A stretch of 64,000 nucleotides of DNA. It comes from Lactuca virosa (taxonomy: Eukaryota > Streptophyta > Magnoliopsida > Asterales > Asteraceae). Position 1 is the first letter of the stretch; each line of letters starts with the position of its first letter. The position numbers and the translations under genes were made by a program. Below the pieces are notes generated by a model. It had not been told where the DNA came from. It did no database searches and saw nothing but the letters and a program-made list of their open reading frames with translations. Shown in pieces: positions 32,396-44,749 of the stretch. Location of the stretch: contig CAKMRJ010001112.1 of the NCBI GenBank assembly GCA_928212115.1, positions 404,854,521 to 404,918,520 of the forward strand, in the 5' to 3' direction.

Positions 32396-34791
32396 TGTAA
32401 CGCCGTAGATCCGGGCTAGTCAATTTAGAGATAATAGGGGTCGAAAACGACTTTTTGACAAAAGATTATTTAGAATAAATAATCTTAACCAAGTTGTAGA
32501 ATACGTCTCAAGGGTTCCGTACATATAAAGAACGTTGAAATCCGAGTTATAACGAAGATGTTCTGGTACGTCGAAGTTTTATGGCAAAACCGGCACGACA
32601 CCGGGAGACGTAAATAGTGAATTTACGATGGAGGACTTCTTAGCCTTAGAAATCTAAACACAAGTTGTAGTATACATTAAACCGAGAACATACAAAAAAA
32701 GAACGCCCAAATCTGACTTCGTATGAGGAAGTTATGAATTTTCTAAGATTTGGCTTAGCAGTGCACAACCCGAAACTCGAATTTTAGATCGAGCGGTTTT
32801 TGGCCTATGCGAGCTAAATGAGAATTGAAGATCTCATTAATAGGAACTCAACGGTAAAAAGACAGACGAAAACAGAGTCCGTATGTAGAAGTTATGAATT
32901 TTTACGCGGACATTTAACAGTATAATCTCCTCGTACTGTTAAATTTAAGATCGGTCGAGAATTAGCCGACGGAGTCAAAATGAAAGTTGTAGATCTTATT
33001 TTTACCTACGCGTGGATATAAATAACGTCAAAAACGAAGATCGTATGTGAAATTTACGGATTTTAGAAGTCGGAAGTGTGCTGTGCGAAAATGGGTGATG
33101 TGGCACAATCTTGGCCATTGCTTTCTCCCCAAGTCTTGCCACTAGATGGTGACATGTGGCACCAAGTTTAGCCATTTTTACCCTATAAATAGAACCTCTT
33201 CCACCCTCATTTTCTTCACACCTTTCCCATTCTTTCTTCTCTTTTCTCTCTCTCTCTCTAGAACCTCTCTCTAGCCCCGAACCCCCCCGAAAAGCCTAGG
33301 GAACCTCCCTAGCACGAGGCGGAAGCCCCTGAGTGCTCGACGGCTCGGAGAAGAAGAGCTTTTCGGCTCGGGAACGCTGCTCCAAGAAAAGCACGGTTTT
33401 TTATAAAACCCGCTGTAAGTGAGCTACGCCTACGCTATTTTTAATATAGCTTTTATTTAATTATAGTAACGTTATTAGGAACTTATAATAAGTACTTGGG
33501 CTATTATTATGGGTTATATAAGTATTGTTTAACGCTTATATAATAGTAATAATAGCTAGACTATTAATTAGTCTCGGCGAATAATAGACTAAACTCTAGT
33601 GGTAATAATACTAGGTTTCGTCGAAGGAAATTATTTTTTTAAAGAAGCGAAGCGCTGTCTGAGTTCGGAATCACCACCTTTTCAAGTGAGTGCATGGTTA
33701 CTTTCATCTTACACATATATATGAAGTATTTTATATAAATTACGTGCTATGTGTGCATATTATCTGTATACTTGCTATCTATGCTGGAGGAACGGTTTTA
33801 TACAAGTTTTATATGATTTAAACTATATATATATATTTATATATACATAATACGTTGGGTAAAACATGGGTGGATGACATATGAGTTGGATGATGAGTTA
33901 GACCATGAGGTAAGGGTGAGAGGTGGACTATGTGAGAAGCCTTTTTCCCAAATGATGTCCCCGTCATCTAGTAGAGTATGGATGACAACCACGGACTATT
34001 CTAGACAGTCCAGTGGAACGCTAGCAGGCTCGCAACCTGTAGGTGTTTTGAACGATGTGTTCACCCGGTGTACTCTAAACCCTGGCGATCATGCAGACTT
34101 GGTGCCTAAACCTTGGCGATCATGCAGACTTAGTGCCAAAACCCTGGCGACTATGCAGACTTAGTGCATGTTGTATAAACCATGGCGACTATGCAGACTT
34201 AGTGCCTAAACCCTGGTGACTATGCGGACTTAGTGCCTATTGTATAAATCCTGGCGACTATGCAGTGCCAAAACCCCGGTGATGATGGACTTCGTGCCGA
34301 TTCCTTAGGATGATCCTTAGGAATGAATGAACGAGGAATAGTTGATTCTTAGGGTAGATCCTTAAGAGTAAAGAAGATAATGGGGCTGGGTAATTGGGTT
34401 GATTGTTTGATGTTTAAACATAATAATTATATTATCGTGGGTTGAAAACCCTATGTACTCACCAGGTTTCCCAACCTGACCCACTCAAGCTTATTTGTAT
34501 CACAGGTGTCAATATGAAGCTACTTTACATTGAGAGATTTAAAAGAGATGTAGATCACTAGTGTAAATGAATGTAAGTTCTGTTTATGCTTATGTTTCTG
34601 TATTGACGATGACATCCCAAATGTTTTAAAATGAATAAAAATACATTTATTCGGAAATGCTTTGATAATGTATTTATCATGTTTTACTGGGAACTAATTC
34701 CGCAACATTTTTTATTAAAAGAAGTACTCCTGATCTTTATAAAGCATAAAGAAAATCGGTCTTTTCTGGCCGTGAAAATGGGGATGTCACA
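32396..34791 (+). mobile_element. Solo LTR of the Gyp-A family
   Basis: 2396 bp from TGTAACGCC to TGTCACA, flanked by perfect TTGCA duplications (32391-32395 and 34792-34796), with no internal region. It is collinear with the Gyp-A LTR: four diverged repeats, TATAAATA at 33184-33191, a CT-rich tract, the minisatellite and the same end. Solo LTRs arise by recombination between the two LTRs of one element. Frames inside it are not genes. Confidence 0.92.
34077..34290 (+). repeat. Minisatellite in the solo LTR
   Basis: About six units with the core CCTGGCGACTATGCAGACTT then AGTGCC. Unit length alternates because the TATTGTATAAA spacer is present in some units and absent in others. Homologous to 7504-7675. 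Confidence 0.85.
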
Positions 34792-35450
34792 TTGCATCAT
34801 GGTTGCCACCATGATTCCAGAGTTGCAAAAGTTCTATGAGGATTACTGGCCATACCAGATGAACTTGGATGTTGTGGAGAACTTTCACAAGAGAGATCGT
34901 CAAGAAAAGTATGAGATCGTCAAAGCTCTAATGGCTTGCTTAAAGGAATGAGACTCAGTCTGCAATCACGTGCAAAGGATGCAGAGATATGTGGAGCGCC
35001 TTGAAAGGCTAAATGTGAATTTCGACGAGGAGTTGGCCATAGACATGGTCCTTAATTCCTTGCCACCTTGTTATGATCAGTTGATTTTGGCTTATTATTT
35101 GAAAAATACAGAAACCAAATTGGCCCCATTCCACAACCTATTGCGGACATCTGAGTCGGGAATGAAAAAGAATCAACCCCTACCTCTACTAATGCTCCTA
35201 TCCTTTCCATTGGGAAAAACAAAGGAAAGAAGAGGAATGGTGCTCATAAGCAGAACTGGAAGGGCAAGGCCCATGTTGGGTCGTCTAGCAGTGTCCCAAA
35301 ACCGAAGCCCGGTTCTGACATTCCTTTTGTTAGTGAGCCCAAGATTCCATTTGCTTATATTTCAATGATAAGGGACATTGGAAACGAAGATTACCGAAGT
35401 ACTTGCAGGACATCAAAGATGGCAAAGAGAAGCCATCGTCGGCAAGAAAG

Positions 35451-35860
35451 TAAGAAGGTGGAGCATGGAAGGATGAATATGATCATGGGCAATAGACAAT
35501 CTTCTCCTGTTACCAAGATTGGAACTTATAGTCTTATTCTTGGTGGTGATGTTAGATTAGATTTATTTAACTGTTGTTATTCATCAGAAATGGCGTGAAA
35601 CATTATTCCTTTTCATGCACTATTTAGACAAGGTTTTCGATATTCGTTTAATGATATTAATGTATCGATTTTGTTTTATAAAAATGGTACTTTTATGTTT
35701 GAATCTTTACCTTGTAATGGTGTGTATGAAACTATGATTTGTGTTGACATCTTAGGTAATAGTATATTCCATTGTTTCGTCTAATGGTTTAGACTAGGCA
35801 TTCTGGTGACATTGTTGTCTTGGGCACATTAACAAGAAACACATCGCCCAACACCAAAAG
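35451..35860 (+). pseudogene. pol: Cop-3 protease to GAG-pre-integrase remnant
   Basis: It encodes KVEHGRMNMIMGN, SSPVTKIGTYSLIL, then after a TGA (35596-35598) NIIPFHALFRQGFRYSF in the same frame. The active-site segment present in Cop-2 (WVLDTGCGYHIC) is missing: the frame goes from the Gag end directly to the segment after it, an apparent deletion of about 100 bp. Further stops follow near 35780. Confidence 0.75.
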
Positions 35861-36480
35861 GATGAAGTGTTGGAATCATTTGACTTAAGGCCAGATAATG
35901 AATGCAAATCTTGTGTTTTGGGGAAGATGCAAATATCACCTTTCACTGGATCTTGTGAAAGAGGTGAAGGTTTGTTGAATCTCGTACACATAGATGTATG
36001 TGGACCCTTCCCTTCAGATCCACCACAAGGGATGCTAATTGATTTTATATGACATGTATATATGATTATAGCAGATACGGTTATATCTACTTAATCAAAC
36101 ATAAATCAGAAACCTTTGAAACGTTCAAAGAGTTTAAACATGAAGTCGAGAATCAATTAGCAGGAAGATAAAGATGCTCTGATCTGACAGAGGCTGAGAG
36201 TATCTTAGTATCGATTACCACGACTATCTCAAGGAATGTGGAATAGTTTCACAATTGACTCCCCTTGGACACCACAACTTAATGGTGTGTCTGAGAGGCG
36301 TAATTAGACCTTTTTACACATGGTTCATTCCATGATAAGTCGAGCTTCTCTTCATACTTATTTCAGGGATATGCATTAGATACAACTGTCCATATCCTTA
36401 ATCTTGTCCCTACCAAGAAGGTTGCTAAAACAACTCACGAGATATGGATAGGGAAAGTTCCCTTGTTAACACATATCAAG
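35861..36480 (+). pseudogene. pol: Cop-3 integrase remnant
   Basis: It carries ESFDLRPDNECKSC and SPFTGSCERGEGLLNLVHIDVCGPF with the first catalytic Asp. Frameshifts and stops then scatter the rest over three frames (ETFKEFKHEVENQLAGR, then VHILNLVPTKKVAKT near 36385-36430). The second Asp and the Glu are not readable in one frame. Confidence 0.75.
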
Positions 36481-37705
36481 GTATGGGGTTGTGAAGGATT
36501 CGTTCGACGAGAGACTTGACAAGCTAAAACATAGAAATAAGAGATGTGTTTTCAGTGGTTACCCAAAGAAGTCTTTTGGATATTTGTTCTATAGACCTAT
36601 TGAGAATGTGGTCTTTGTAGCACAAAGAGGAGTCTTTCACGAGAGAGGGTTCATATGCAAAGAGGACAATGGGACTACAATTGAACTTGAAAAGATTCAA
36701 GAGTCAACCAATGAAGGAACCTTAGAAGATACTAGTGCTTAACCGGAGGATGAGACTCCTATTAAACCCATTTACAATTCACTACCTCTTCGTCGATTTA
36801 GTAGAGTTAGCATGCCACCTGAGTTCTATGGTTTCCATATAACTACAGATGGTGACATATTTGTCAGTGATCGTACATCGGTAAATTTGGATTAGCCAGC
36901 TAACTACAAGGAAGCAATGACAGACCCTGAGGCTGCCAAATAGGAAGAGGCAATGGACAGCGAGATCAAGTCCATGTATGATAACCAAGTTTTGAATTTG
37001 GTTGATCAAGAACCTGGTCGAAAGATAGTTGGTTACAAATTGATCTTCAAGAAGAATACCGACATGGATGGAAAAGTACACACTTTCAAGGCACGACTGG
37101 TTGCGAAGGGATTTACTCAAACCCCTAGGATTGACTATGATGAGACCTTCTTACTAGTGGCCAAGATAAAATCTATTAGGAAAATGCTCACCATAGCTTC
37201 CTTTCATGATTATGAAATATGGTAGATGAATGTCAAAACCGGTTTCCTTAATGGGAAGTTGGCTGAAGATGTTTACATGAGTCAGCCAGAGGGTCTTGTA
37301 GATGCAAAGTTTCCTAATAGAGTGTGTAAGCTTGAGAAATCCATTTATCGATTAAAACAAACGTCTAGTAGTTGGAATCTTTGCTTCCATGAGAAAGTCA
37401 AAGAATTTGGTTTCTCTAGGAGTGAGGATGAGTCCTGTGTGTATGTCAAGGCTAGTGGGCGTATAGTAAGTTTCCTAGTATTGTATGTTGATGACATACT
37501 CCTTATGGGAAATAACATTCGGACCTTGCAAGATGTGAAATCTTGGCTTAGAAAGTGTTTCGCCATGAAGGATCTAGGAGAAGTTTCCTATATTCTTGGG
37601 ATAAGAATTTTAAGGGATAGAAAGAAAAGATTAACTGGCCTTGGCCAAAGTACATACTTGGATAAGATAGTAAAACGTTTTAGTATGGAAAATTCCAAGA
37701 AATGA
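36481..37705 (+). pseudogene. pol: Cop-3 reverse transcriptase, first part
   Basis: A single frame with in-frame stops: TAA at 36740-36742, a stop near 36893, TAG at 36941-36943 (where relatives have Trp) and TAG at 37223-37225 (where Cop-2 has Gln). Motif A reads MNVKTGFLNG with Asn for the catalytic Asp (codon 37229-37231). YVDDILL is intact near 37480. The frame ends in FSMENSKK at 37705, where element B is inserted; the protein resumes at 62082. Confidence 0.88.
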
Positions 37706-37708
37706 GAG
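37704..37708 (+). other. Element B target-site duplication, left copy (imperfect)
   Basis: GAGAG here against TAGAG at 62077-62081, four of five bases. The Cop-3 protein alignment continues across the gap, which supports a single insertion. Confidence 0.6.
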
Positions 37709-38634
37709 TGTAACTCCCCGTTTGTCGGAATTTTATCTATTTATTTATTTATTTATTTATTTATTTATTTTTTTGAAAGGGGTGACGAAATAACCTAATG
37801 AATTAGTACGATTACTAAGGAGTAAGTATTAGGATGTTTTGGAATTGTTTTTCAAATGAGGGACTGATTTTGTTAACATAAGAACCTTGTGTTGCAAGAA
37901 AATTTGTTTTTAGTGACTAAAACTGCCATTATGGCAAACTGGGGGGGGGGGGGGGGGGGTAAACTGAAAATATGAAATTGCAGCCCATCTTTTGATGCCT
38001 CATAAAGAGAAGTCGACCCTCTCCCTTATTTGGTAGCCTCTTTCTCTTGGACCCATCCCTAGCCTTTTTTTTAAGTTTACGTGTATGTGCGAAGTTTTGA
38101 AGGAGAGCGAGAGAAGGGAGAAAGTTGAAGGCTTGATCGGGATTGTATGGATTTGAGAATCAATCAGTAGTGAAGAAGAAGTAGGGGGTGGTGGTGTTGA
38201 TCATAGGATTGAGTAAGTTCTTAACCTAGTTGAAACTCGATATTCTTATTTTCTCTTTTCTTGTTGGGTTTTGATCCGACCCCAGAACCACCATGACTAT
38301 TAGCCATGGCTGCCATGGCTGTCCACCATTGTCCAACGTGCTAGGGTGGCAATTGGTGGTGGAATTTCTGATTTATAAGGCTAGAGTTTGTAGAGAAACC
38401 AAACTCTAGTTTGATGATCTTACTATTAAGGCATTGAACTTTAGTTTTCTTTTTAAAGTTGCATACTTTGGATCATGATTAATGTTGGAAATTGTCATTT
38501 GAGCTCTACACCTCATAGCCACTGTTGAGGACTTATTTTTCTAGAAATGAGTCATTTTGGTTAGGTCGTTATGGGTTAAGAGGCTACTTAACCCTAAAAA
38601 GCCAAAGCTGTGAATTATTGGAAATGCCCTAATC
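37709..38634 (+). repeat. Element B 5' LTR, left part
   Basis: It begins TGTAACTCCCCG. It includes a (TTTA)n tract (37735-37770), a G19 run (37941-37959) and AGCCATGGCTGCCATGGCTG near 38303. Interrupted by Gyp-C, with TAATC as the duplicated target. Confidence 0.75.
38630..38634. other. Gyp-C target-site duplication, left copy
   Basis: TAATC, repeated exactly at 49756-49760. Confidence 0.92.
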
Positions 38635-39791
38635 TGCCACACCTCCAAACCAGAACGACATAAACGTTTGGGGGCGGAGGACATCATGTTCAGTATCATA
38701 ACAATGCACAATAGTAAAATAAGAAACAATATCATCCATTGCATTAATAATATAGTTAATACAAGTGTGTTCTATGTAAAGTTGTAAGACAACAAAAATA
38801 TGTAATCAAAATAAAGGCGAGTCTTGAATATGCTCCGTCTTCTCAAAACCTCGCCATCGGTACCTGTCTACTGGTGACATGAGAATACAAGTTATTTTGA
38901 AAGAGTAGATCAACATTAAAGTTAGTGAGTTCATAAGTATTTTTGTATCATATGTTTGCATTAGTTTGATGAAAATGTTTGTAATTGTTTTGATGTAAAT
39001 GTTTGTATACTTCCTAGAAAATCCTATATTTTCTACTAAAATGGAAAGTAGTCTTCTACCAAGACCCGACTATTTTGTAAGTTTGTTCTCTCGTAAAAAT
39101 GAATGTTTTCCCAAGTTTATGACTATCATTACTAGAAAATAGTTTACATTACTTTTATGTGAGAATATCACTATATGAATGTAATGGTAAAATGAAAATG
39201 TATACTAGTATTGTATAAAGTAACTACTGAAGTACTAACTACCTTAAAACCAATTAGTTAAATTAAGGTAAAATGTGATGAGGATATAACCACGCTTGAT
39301 TGACTAGTATAAAACACGACGATCTAAAGACATCGAAATGGTATGACATTTGTCACCCGTAGACCTGCAGGTCCCACTATAGCTAGCAGCAAGGTGTAGG
39401 ATGGTCAATCCTGTATAGATCTATACACAAACTCACGCTCTCCCTCCAGGAGACTCTGGTTACAAAATGTGACACAACATGTATATTGCTATGCCATGAA
39501 GTAAAGCTCGCATTATTGTTATATTGTTCTTGTTATAGAATGTATGTTCCTTCCTATTCTAGTTATAGTATGTATGTTCCTTTTTATTCTAGTGATAGTA
39601 TGTAAGAACTGACTCATGTATGAACTGACTCATGTAAGTTTCACTGTTCTAGAAGTAGTATGTAGTAATCCTCTAAACTATACCTATTATAGTTTACTAG
39701 TATGATTGTTTGACTGTTACTGATTTGTAGAAAAGACTTAATTACTCACCAAGCAACTAAGTTACGTATAATCCTTAAAAATGGGTTAATA

Positions 39792-39837
<46 letters not shown>

Positions 39838-41020
39838 TATATATATATATATAACTATGATTTAACCGACATTCGGACTAGTGATCCTACCCCGAGCCCA
39901 CAACCAAACAAGGAACAGGAGTCAAGGTATCTAGAAATAGTCCTAAGTCTGTTAAAGCATACTTATACGTAAATAGATAGACGAATATAATTTGATATAA
40001 AAGAAGTTTATAAAAGCTTTAAAAGAGTTTTAACAAGTTTTGAGTATAAGAAATCCTTTTGGATGTTGTTTTCACATGTAAATGGTTAGCACAATTTCAT
40101 TGTGTTCTACTTGTATTCCCCCATAAAAGCATTTAAAAAGCATTTAAAAGTGTAGTTGTAGGGGTATGAACTCACCTGTAGTGAGTGATTCGAATGAAAG
40201 ATCGAGATAAGATGCTAAGTATGCCAAGTGAAGTCTCGAGCACAAACGGATCCTATTAAGCATATAATAACACATATATGAATACAATTAGTGTATATAA
40301 CAAGTAACATGTAAGGGAAACAACCTTAGGAACTAGGAAACACTTTCAATGAAGTGTTAGAATTACAAATGATTGGTTGAAAGGTGTTCACGGCCAAACT
40401 TCTGAGGTGTTCACGACCAAACTTATGAGTATTCACGGCCTTGAAATGGTTCACGACCTAAGAACACACGATGTGTTCAGGGCCCAAGCTTGATCCTATG
40501 AAGGGTTTACGGCCAAAGATGTAGGGTTCACGGTCCTATCTTGCATCTATGAAGGGTTCACGGCCGTGAACTCTTGAAGATCTTGCAAAGAGGTGTTGAA
40601 TGAAAGGTGGAAAACAAGTGCTTTAAAGGTAGAACCAGAAGATGGATGAGATACTTACGTTTTTAAGGCCTTTAGAAGTGATCCCGGTTGAAGATAGTTG
40701 AGAGGGAAGTGATGTTCACGACTGGAGTTTGAAGAAGTGAAGAAAAATGAGCCAACTCCATATATGTGAGAGTTGTTCACGGCCAAGGATGGGTTCATGG
40801 CCGTGAACCTAGATGTGGCCGTGAACTCCTTTTGATGGTGTTTCCGGCTCGATTGCAACTCAATGAACTCAAGCTAACACTTCCTAACACAAAATCCTTG
40901 AGTGTATTAGGCTTAGAAACTCTCAAATAGACCGTTAACAAGGCTAAAAGGTAACAGAAACAAGTCTGACTTTTGATTGAATTGATTGACTTTACAAGAT
41001 AGAAATTTCGGGTTGTCACA
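38635..41020 (-). repeat. Gyp-C 3' LTR
   Basis: Starts TGCCACACC, ends TGTCACA, pairs with 47309-49755. It holds an (AT)n tract (39797-39853) and a cluster of GTTCACGGCC phrases at 40387-40830, including the perfect palindrome GTTCACGGCCGTGAAC (40556-40571). Confidence 0.93.
40387..40830. repeat. GTTCACGGCC/GGCCGTGAAC repeat cluster in Gyp-C LTR
   Basis: About a dozen copies of TTCACGRCC, some facing each other to form GTTCACGGCCGTGAAC. The partner LTR has the same cluster at about 49078-49565, with one extra unit. Confidence 0.88.
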
Positions 41021-41757
41021 TCATCCCCCGATAAAGGGAATGTCCTCCCGAAATTAGAGTTTAAGCAAATACATATTGATTAAGGGAAAAGATGATGATA
41101 TTTAAGTTTCATTTGATCCTCCAGCTCCCAAGTGAATCCAGGTCCCCGCTTTGCAGTCCAGCGAACCTTCACTATCGGGATACGACTTTTCTTCGTTTGC
41201 TTGACCTCACGGTTCATGATCTTTACTGGTTCTTCCACGAAGTTGAGGCTCTCATTGATCTCGATTTCATCGAGTGGGATAACAAGAGTCTCATCGGATA
41301 GACACTTTTTCAGGTTCGAAACGTGGAAAGTAGGGTGTACGTTACTAAGTTCTTGAGGTAGTTTGAGTTTGTAAGCTATAGGGCCGATCCTAGCGATAAT
41401 CTCAAAAGGCCCTATGTACCTTGGATTTAGCTTCCCACGCTTTCCGAAGCGTATAAAGCCTTTCTAGGGTGAGACCTTCAATAGAACATGGTCACCAACC
41501 TGGAATTCCAAAGGTTTCCGTCTCTTGTCAGCGTAGCTTTTCTGTCGGTATCTAGTGGCTTTCAATCGGTCACGAATCTGAACAATCTTCTCTGTCGTTT
41601 ACCGAATGATTTCCGGACCCGTGAGAGTGCTGTCAGGAACTCGTCCTTTAGCTAACTACGTGTCACCCACCTCAGCCCATCATAGAGGGGGTCTGCACTT
41701 CCGGCCATAGAGGGATTCAAATGGAGCTGCCTTTATGCTTGTGTGATAACTGTTATT
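41021..41757 (-). pseudogene. pol: Gyp-C integrase C-terminal region and chromodomain-like tail, with polypurine tract
   Basis: Reading toward lower coordinates: AAPFESLYGRKCRPPL, an RQKSYADKRRKP segment, GDHVLLKVSP, the IGPFEIIARIG (GPF/Y) module, HPTFHVSNLKKC and a tail with EEPVKIMNREVK and VRWTAKRGPGFTWE, a chromodomain-like end. At least four stops interrupt it, including ones where relatives have Gln and Trp. The purine tract is the complement of about 41021-41036, next to the 3' LTR. Confidence 0.82.
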
Positions 41758-42162
41758 TTAGGAGAACTCGACAAGGGGTAAATGAGTATCCCATATCTTT
41801 CCAAAGTCAATCACACAGGCTCGCAACATATCTTCAAGAGTATGAATAGTCCTCTCACTTTGTCCGTTGGTTTGCGGATGGTAGACTGTACTCATGTCCA
41901 TCCTAGTTCCCAGGGCACTTTGTAGCAACTGCCAGAATCTTGAAGTGAATCTACTATCTCTATCAAAGATAATAGATATGGGAACACCATGCAGTCGTAC
42001 AACCTCCCTAATGTAAGTTCTGGTTAGCTTTTCCATCTTTTCAGTTTATTTGATAGGTAGGAAGTGTGCGGAGTTGGTTAACCTGTCTACGATCACCCAA
42101 ATGGTATCGAGACCACCCGTTGTCTTGGGAAATTTGGTTATGAAGTCTATTGTGATCCGCTT
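41758..42162 (-). pseudogene. pol: Gyp-C integrase core
   Basis: Minus-frame segments TKFPKTTGGLDTIWVIVDRLTNSAHFLPI, IIFDRDSRFTSRFWQ and HPQTNGQSERTI give the three catalytic acidic residues (D, D, E) in Gypsy spacing. A stop stands at about 42045 (IK*TEKM) and another at 41758-41760 within FS*NNSYHTS. Confidence 0.85.
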
Positions 42163-42978
42163 CTACTTCCACTCTGGTATTTCCGGTTGTTGAAGTAAAC
42201 CTGAGGGTTTCTGGTATTCGACCTTAACCTTGGCGCAAGTAAGACACTTACTCACGAAGGTAGCAATCTCTGCTTTCATGTTAGGCCACCAGTATAACTT
42301 TTTGAGATCCAGATACATCTTATCTGAACCTGGGTGGACGGAATATCGAGTATTGTGCGCTTCGGTCATGACCACGTCTCTAAAACCACCGAACTTCAGT
42401 GTCCAGATCCGATCCATGAGGTACAAGGCTCCGCCACCCTTGACTTCCAAGTTCTTATCCATCCGTCTAAGGGATTCACCCGCCACATTTTCAGGATTCA
42501 AGGCTTCTAGCTGAGCCTCCTTAATGTGTGTGGACAGATGTGGATGGATTGTCATAGTCAATGATTTGACTCTACGACCAGAGTATTCTTTCCGACTTAG
42601 GGTGTCAGCTACTACGTTGGCTTTACTGGGATGATAACGAATTTCGCATTCATAGTCATTGAGTAGCTCGACCCACCGTCGTTGTCTCATGTTGAGCTCC
42701 TTCTGGTCGAATATATGTTGAAGGCTTTTGTGGTCTGTAAAGATAGTGCTTTTCGTACCATATAGGTAGTGTCTCAAGATCTTCAGAGCAAATACCACTG
42801 CACCTAACTCAAGATCATGTGTGGTGTAGTTGACTTCGTGCATCTTTAGCTGTCTTGAGGCATAGGTGATGACCTTTCCTCGTTGCATAAGAACACAGCC
42901 AAGCACTTGGCTGAATGCATCGCAATAAACCACAAAATCTTCTATCCTTCTGGGAGGGATAGTATCGGTGCACTGCAT
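42163..42978 (-). pseudogene. pol: Gyp-C RNase H and integrase zinc-binding domain
   Basis: A 271-codon segment. RNase H carries DFVVYCDA, GCVLMQRGKVITYASRQLK, NYTTHDLELGAVVFALK, FTDHKSLQHIF and RYHPSKANVVADTLSR. The integrase H2C2 finger follows (HPGSDKMYLDLKKLYWWPNMK and CLTCAKVK). It ends in TAG (42165-42163) just after EWK, where relatives usually have Trp. The 186 bases between this segment and RT (42979-43164) encode the RT connection in a shifted frame. Confidence 0.9.
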
Positions 42979-43164
42979 AAGGCTCGCTTCAGCGTTTGGA
43001 ATGGCATCTCTTGTTTCTCTTCCTAGTCAAAGGTCACACCTTTCTAGGTCAATGTAGTAAGCGGTTTCGCGATCCTAGAGAAGTTCTGAATAAACCTGCG
43101 ATAGTAGCCAGCGAGGCCTAGAAATTGACGAATTTCTATAGGCATCTTTGGAGCTGACCAGTTC

Positions 43165-43959
43165 TCAATGGCCTTTATTTTGGAAGGGTTTCACGTGAAT
43201 TCCCTCTTCGCTGACCACGTGACCCAAGAATTTGACTCTTCGAATCCAAAATTCGCACTTAGAGAACTTCGCATAGAGTTTCTCCACTCGTAGCGTTTCT
43301 AAGATCTGACGTAGTTGTTGACTATGCTCCTCCTTACTTCGAGAGTAGATGAGTATGTCATCGATGAATATAATGACGAACTGATCCAAGTAAGGACGGC
43401 ACACCCGGTTCATTAAGTCTATGAACACTGCGGTCGCATTGGTGAATCCGAATGGAATCACTACAAACTCGTAGTGTCCATAACGAGTGCAGAAGGCTGT
43501 TTTGGGAACATCTTCCTCTAACACTCGTAACTGGTGATACCCGGATCTCAGATCAATCTTCAAAAAGTAATTCGCCCCTTGCAGTTGGTCGAACAAGTCG
43601 TCTATGCGCGGTAGAGGGTATTGGTTCATGACAGTAAGTTTGTTTCGTTCTCGGTAGTCGATGCATATACGGAACGATCCGTCTTTCTTCTTCACGAACA
43701 AGACCGGTGCTCCCCAGGGTGAGAAGCTTGGTCTAATAAATCCCTTGCTGAGTAGTTCGTTCAGTTGACCGGATAGCTCCTGCATCTCAGCTGGTGCTAG
43801 TCGATAAGGCGATTTGGCTACCGGGGTAGCCGCTGGAATTAAGTCGATTCTCAACTCGACTTGACGTTGTGGTGGTAATCCTGGTAGTTCTTCGGGAAAG
43901 ATATCGGCAAAGTCGCCTACTTCTGGGATGTTCTTTGTGTCTTTCACCTCTTGGCTCAT
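43165..43959 (-). pseudogene. pol: Gyp-C reverse transcriptase
   Basis: A 264-codon segment with FADIFPEELPGLPP, SPYRLAPAEMQEL, KKDGSFRICIDYRERN, LKIDLRSGYHQLRV and the catalytic FIDDILIYS (Asp pair at residues 200-201), then KFLGHVVSEEGI. The frame is lost near 43180, where an extra A in an AAA run is the likely cause. The N-terminal link to protease is also out of frame. All catalytic residues are present. Confidence 0.92.
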
Positions 43960-44749
43960 ATCAACTACATGAGCAAGGAATACATGACATTCCTTTCGTA
44001 CGTACTTCTAGGCTTGTATACTTGAAATGATTCGAAGGTTCGTGCCTGGTTAGCCGGTAGATTAAGACGAACTGCCTTCTCATAACACATGATGTCAGCA
44101 CGTTGAAGACTCAACCAATCCATGCGATAATGACGTCGAAACTTTTAATTGAGACATGCATGAGGTCGATTGGAAAAGAATGGCTATCTAGAGATAGAGT
44201 ACATCCTATGTATATACAGCTAGTGCTCTCAGTCTTTCCGTTAGCCATTTCTACAGTGAACGGTTCTTTTAGTGTTCGTGGTTGTTGTTTAAGTAAGTAT
44301 GCAAATTTTTGGTTCACGAAACTCCTCTCCGCTCCACTATCAAATAGTATGCATGCATAAGAGTTATCGAGGAGAAACGCACCAGTGACCACTGTAGGGT
44401 CTGCTACCGCTTCCTCGTGGCCTATCGCCAAAACCCTTCCCACTCCACCAGTGTTCCCTGCCTTCGGGCCGTTCCTTTTGAAGTGACCAAACTCGCCACA
44501 CCCGTAGCAAGCCTGGCCCACACCAATGCCAGGGACCTGGGTGATTGGCCTAGCCGGAGATTTGCAGAAATGGGCAGTGTGCCCCTTCCTGTTGCAGTTT
44601 GCACACTGCAATTCCCGACAGGGTCCGTTGTGGTGGAAGCTGCACTTGTTGCACTCTGGCAAGCTCCCATCATACTGTTTCACCGGCGTAGTGGCAGCAG
44701 GTGCTATCGCGGCATGAACAGCCACGATCTGCTGCTTCTTGGCAGAGTT
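43960..44749 (-). pseudogene. Gyp-C Gag end (zinc knuckles) and aspartic protease
   Basis: Downstream of the Gag stop the same frame holds a Cys-His segment (CNKCSFHHNGPC), an intact knuckle CANCNRKGHTAHFC and a second, CYGCGEFGHFKRNG, with Gly for the last Cys. Protease follows with AFLLDNSYACILFDSGAERSFV (active site DSGA) and DVIIAWIG. There a single missing base breaks the frame (stop near 44111); recognisable sequence continues in another frame to about 43970. Confidence 0.88.

Larger units (their letters stand above)
32140..35450 (+). pseudogene. gag: Cop-3 Gag, split by a solo LTR
   Basis: The N-terminal part (32140-32395) resembles Cop-2 Gag but has stops and shifts. After the solo LTR it resumes in frame across the target site as IMVATMIPELQKFYED. 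A stop follows at 34949-34951 in place of the codon after KE, then MQRMQRYVERLERLNVNFDEELAIDMVLNSLPPCYDQL, the Copia Gag core. A further shift precedes the knuckle region near 35355-35400, where only the GHWKR centre is readable and at least two metal-binding Cys are lost. Confidence 0.8.

Noticed and set aside
37941..37959. G19 run (and poly-C at 48806-48816)
   Set aside because: Long homopolymers within old LTRs; length may be a sequencing or assembly artefact, and no function can be argued.
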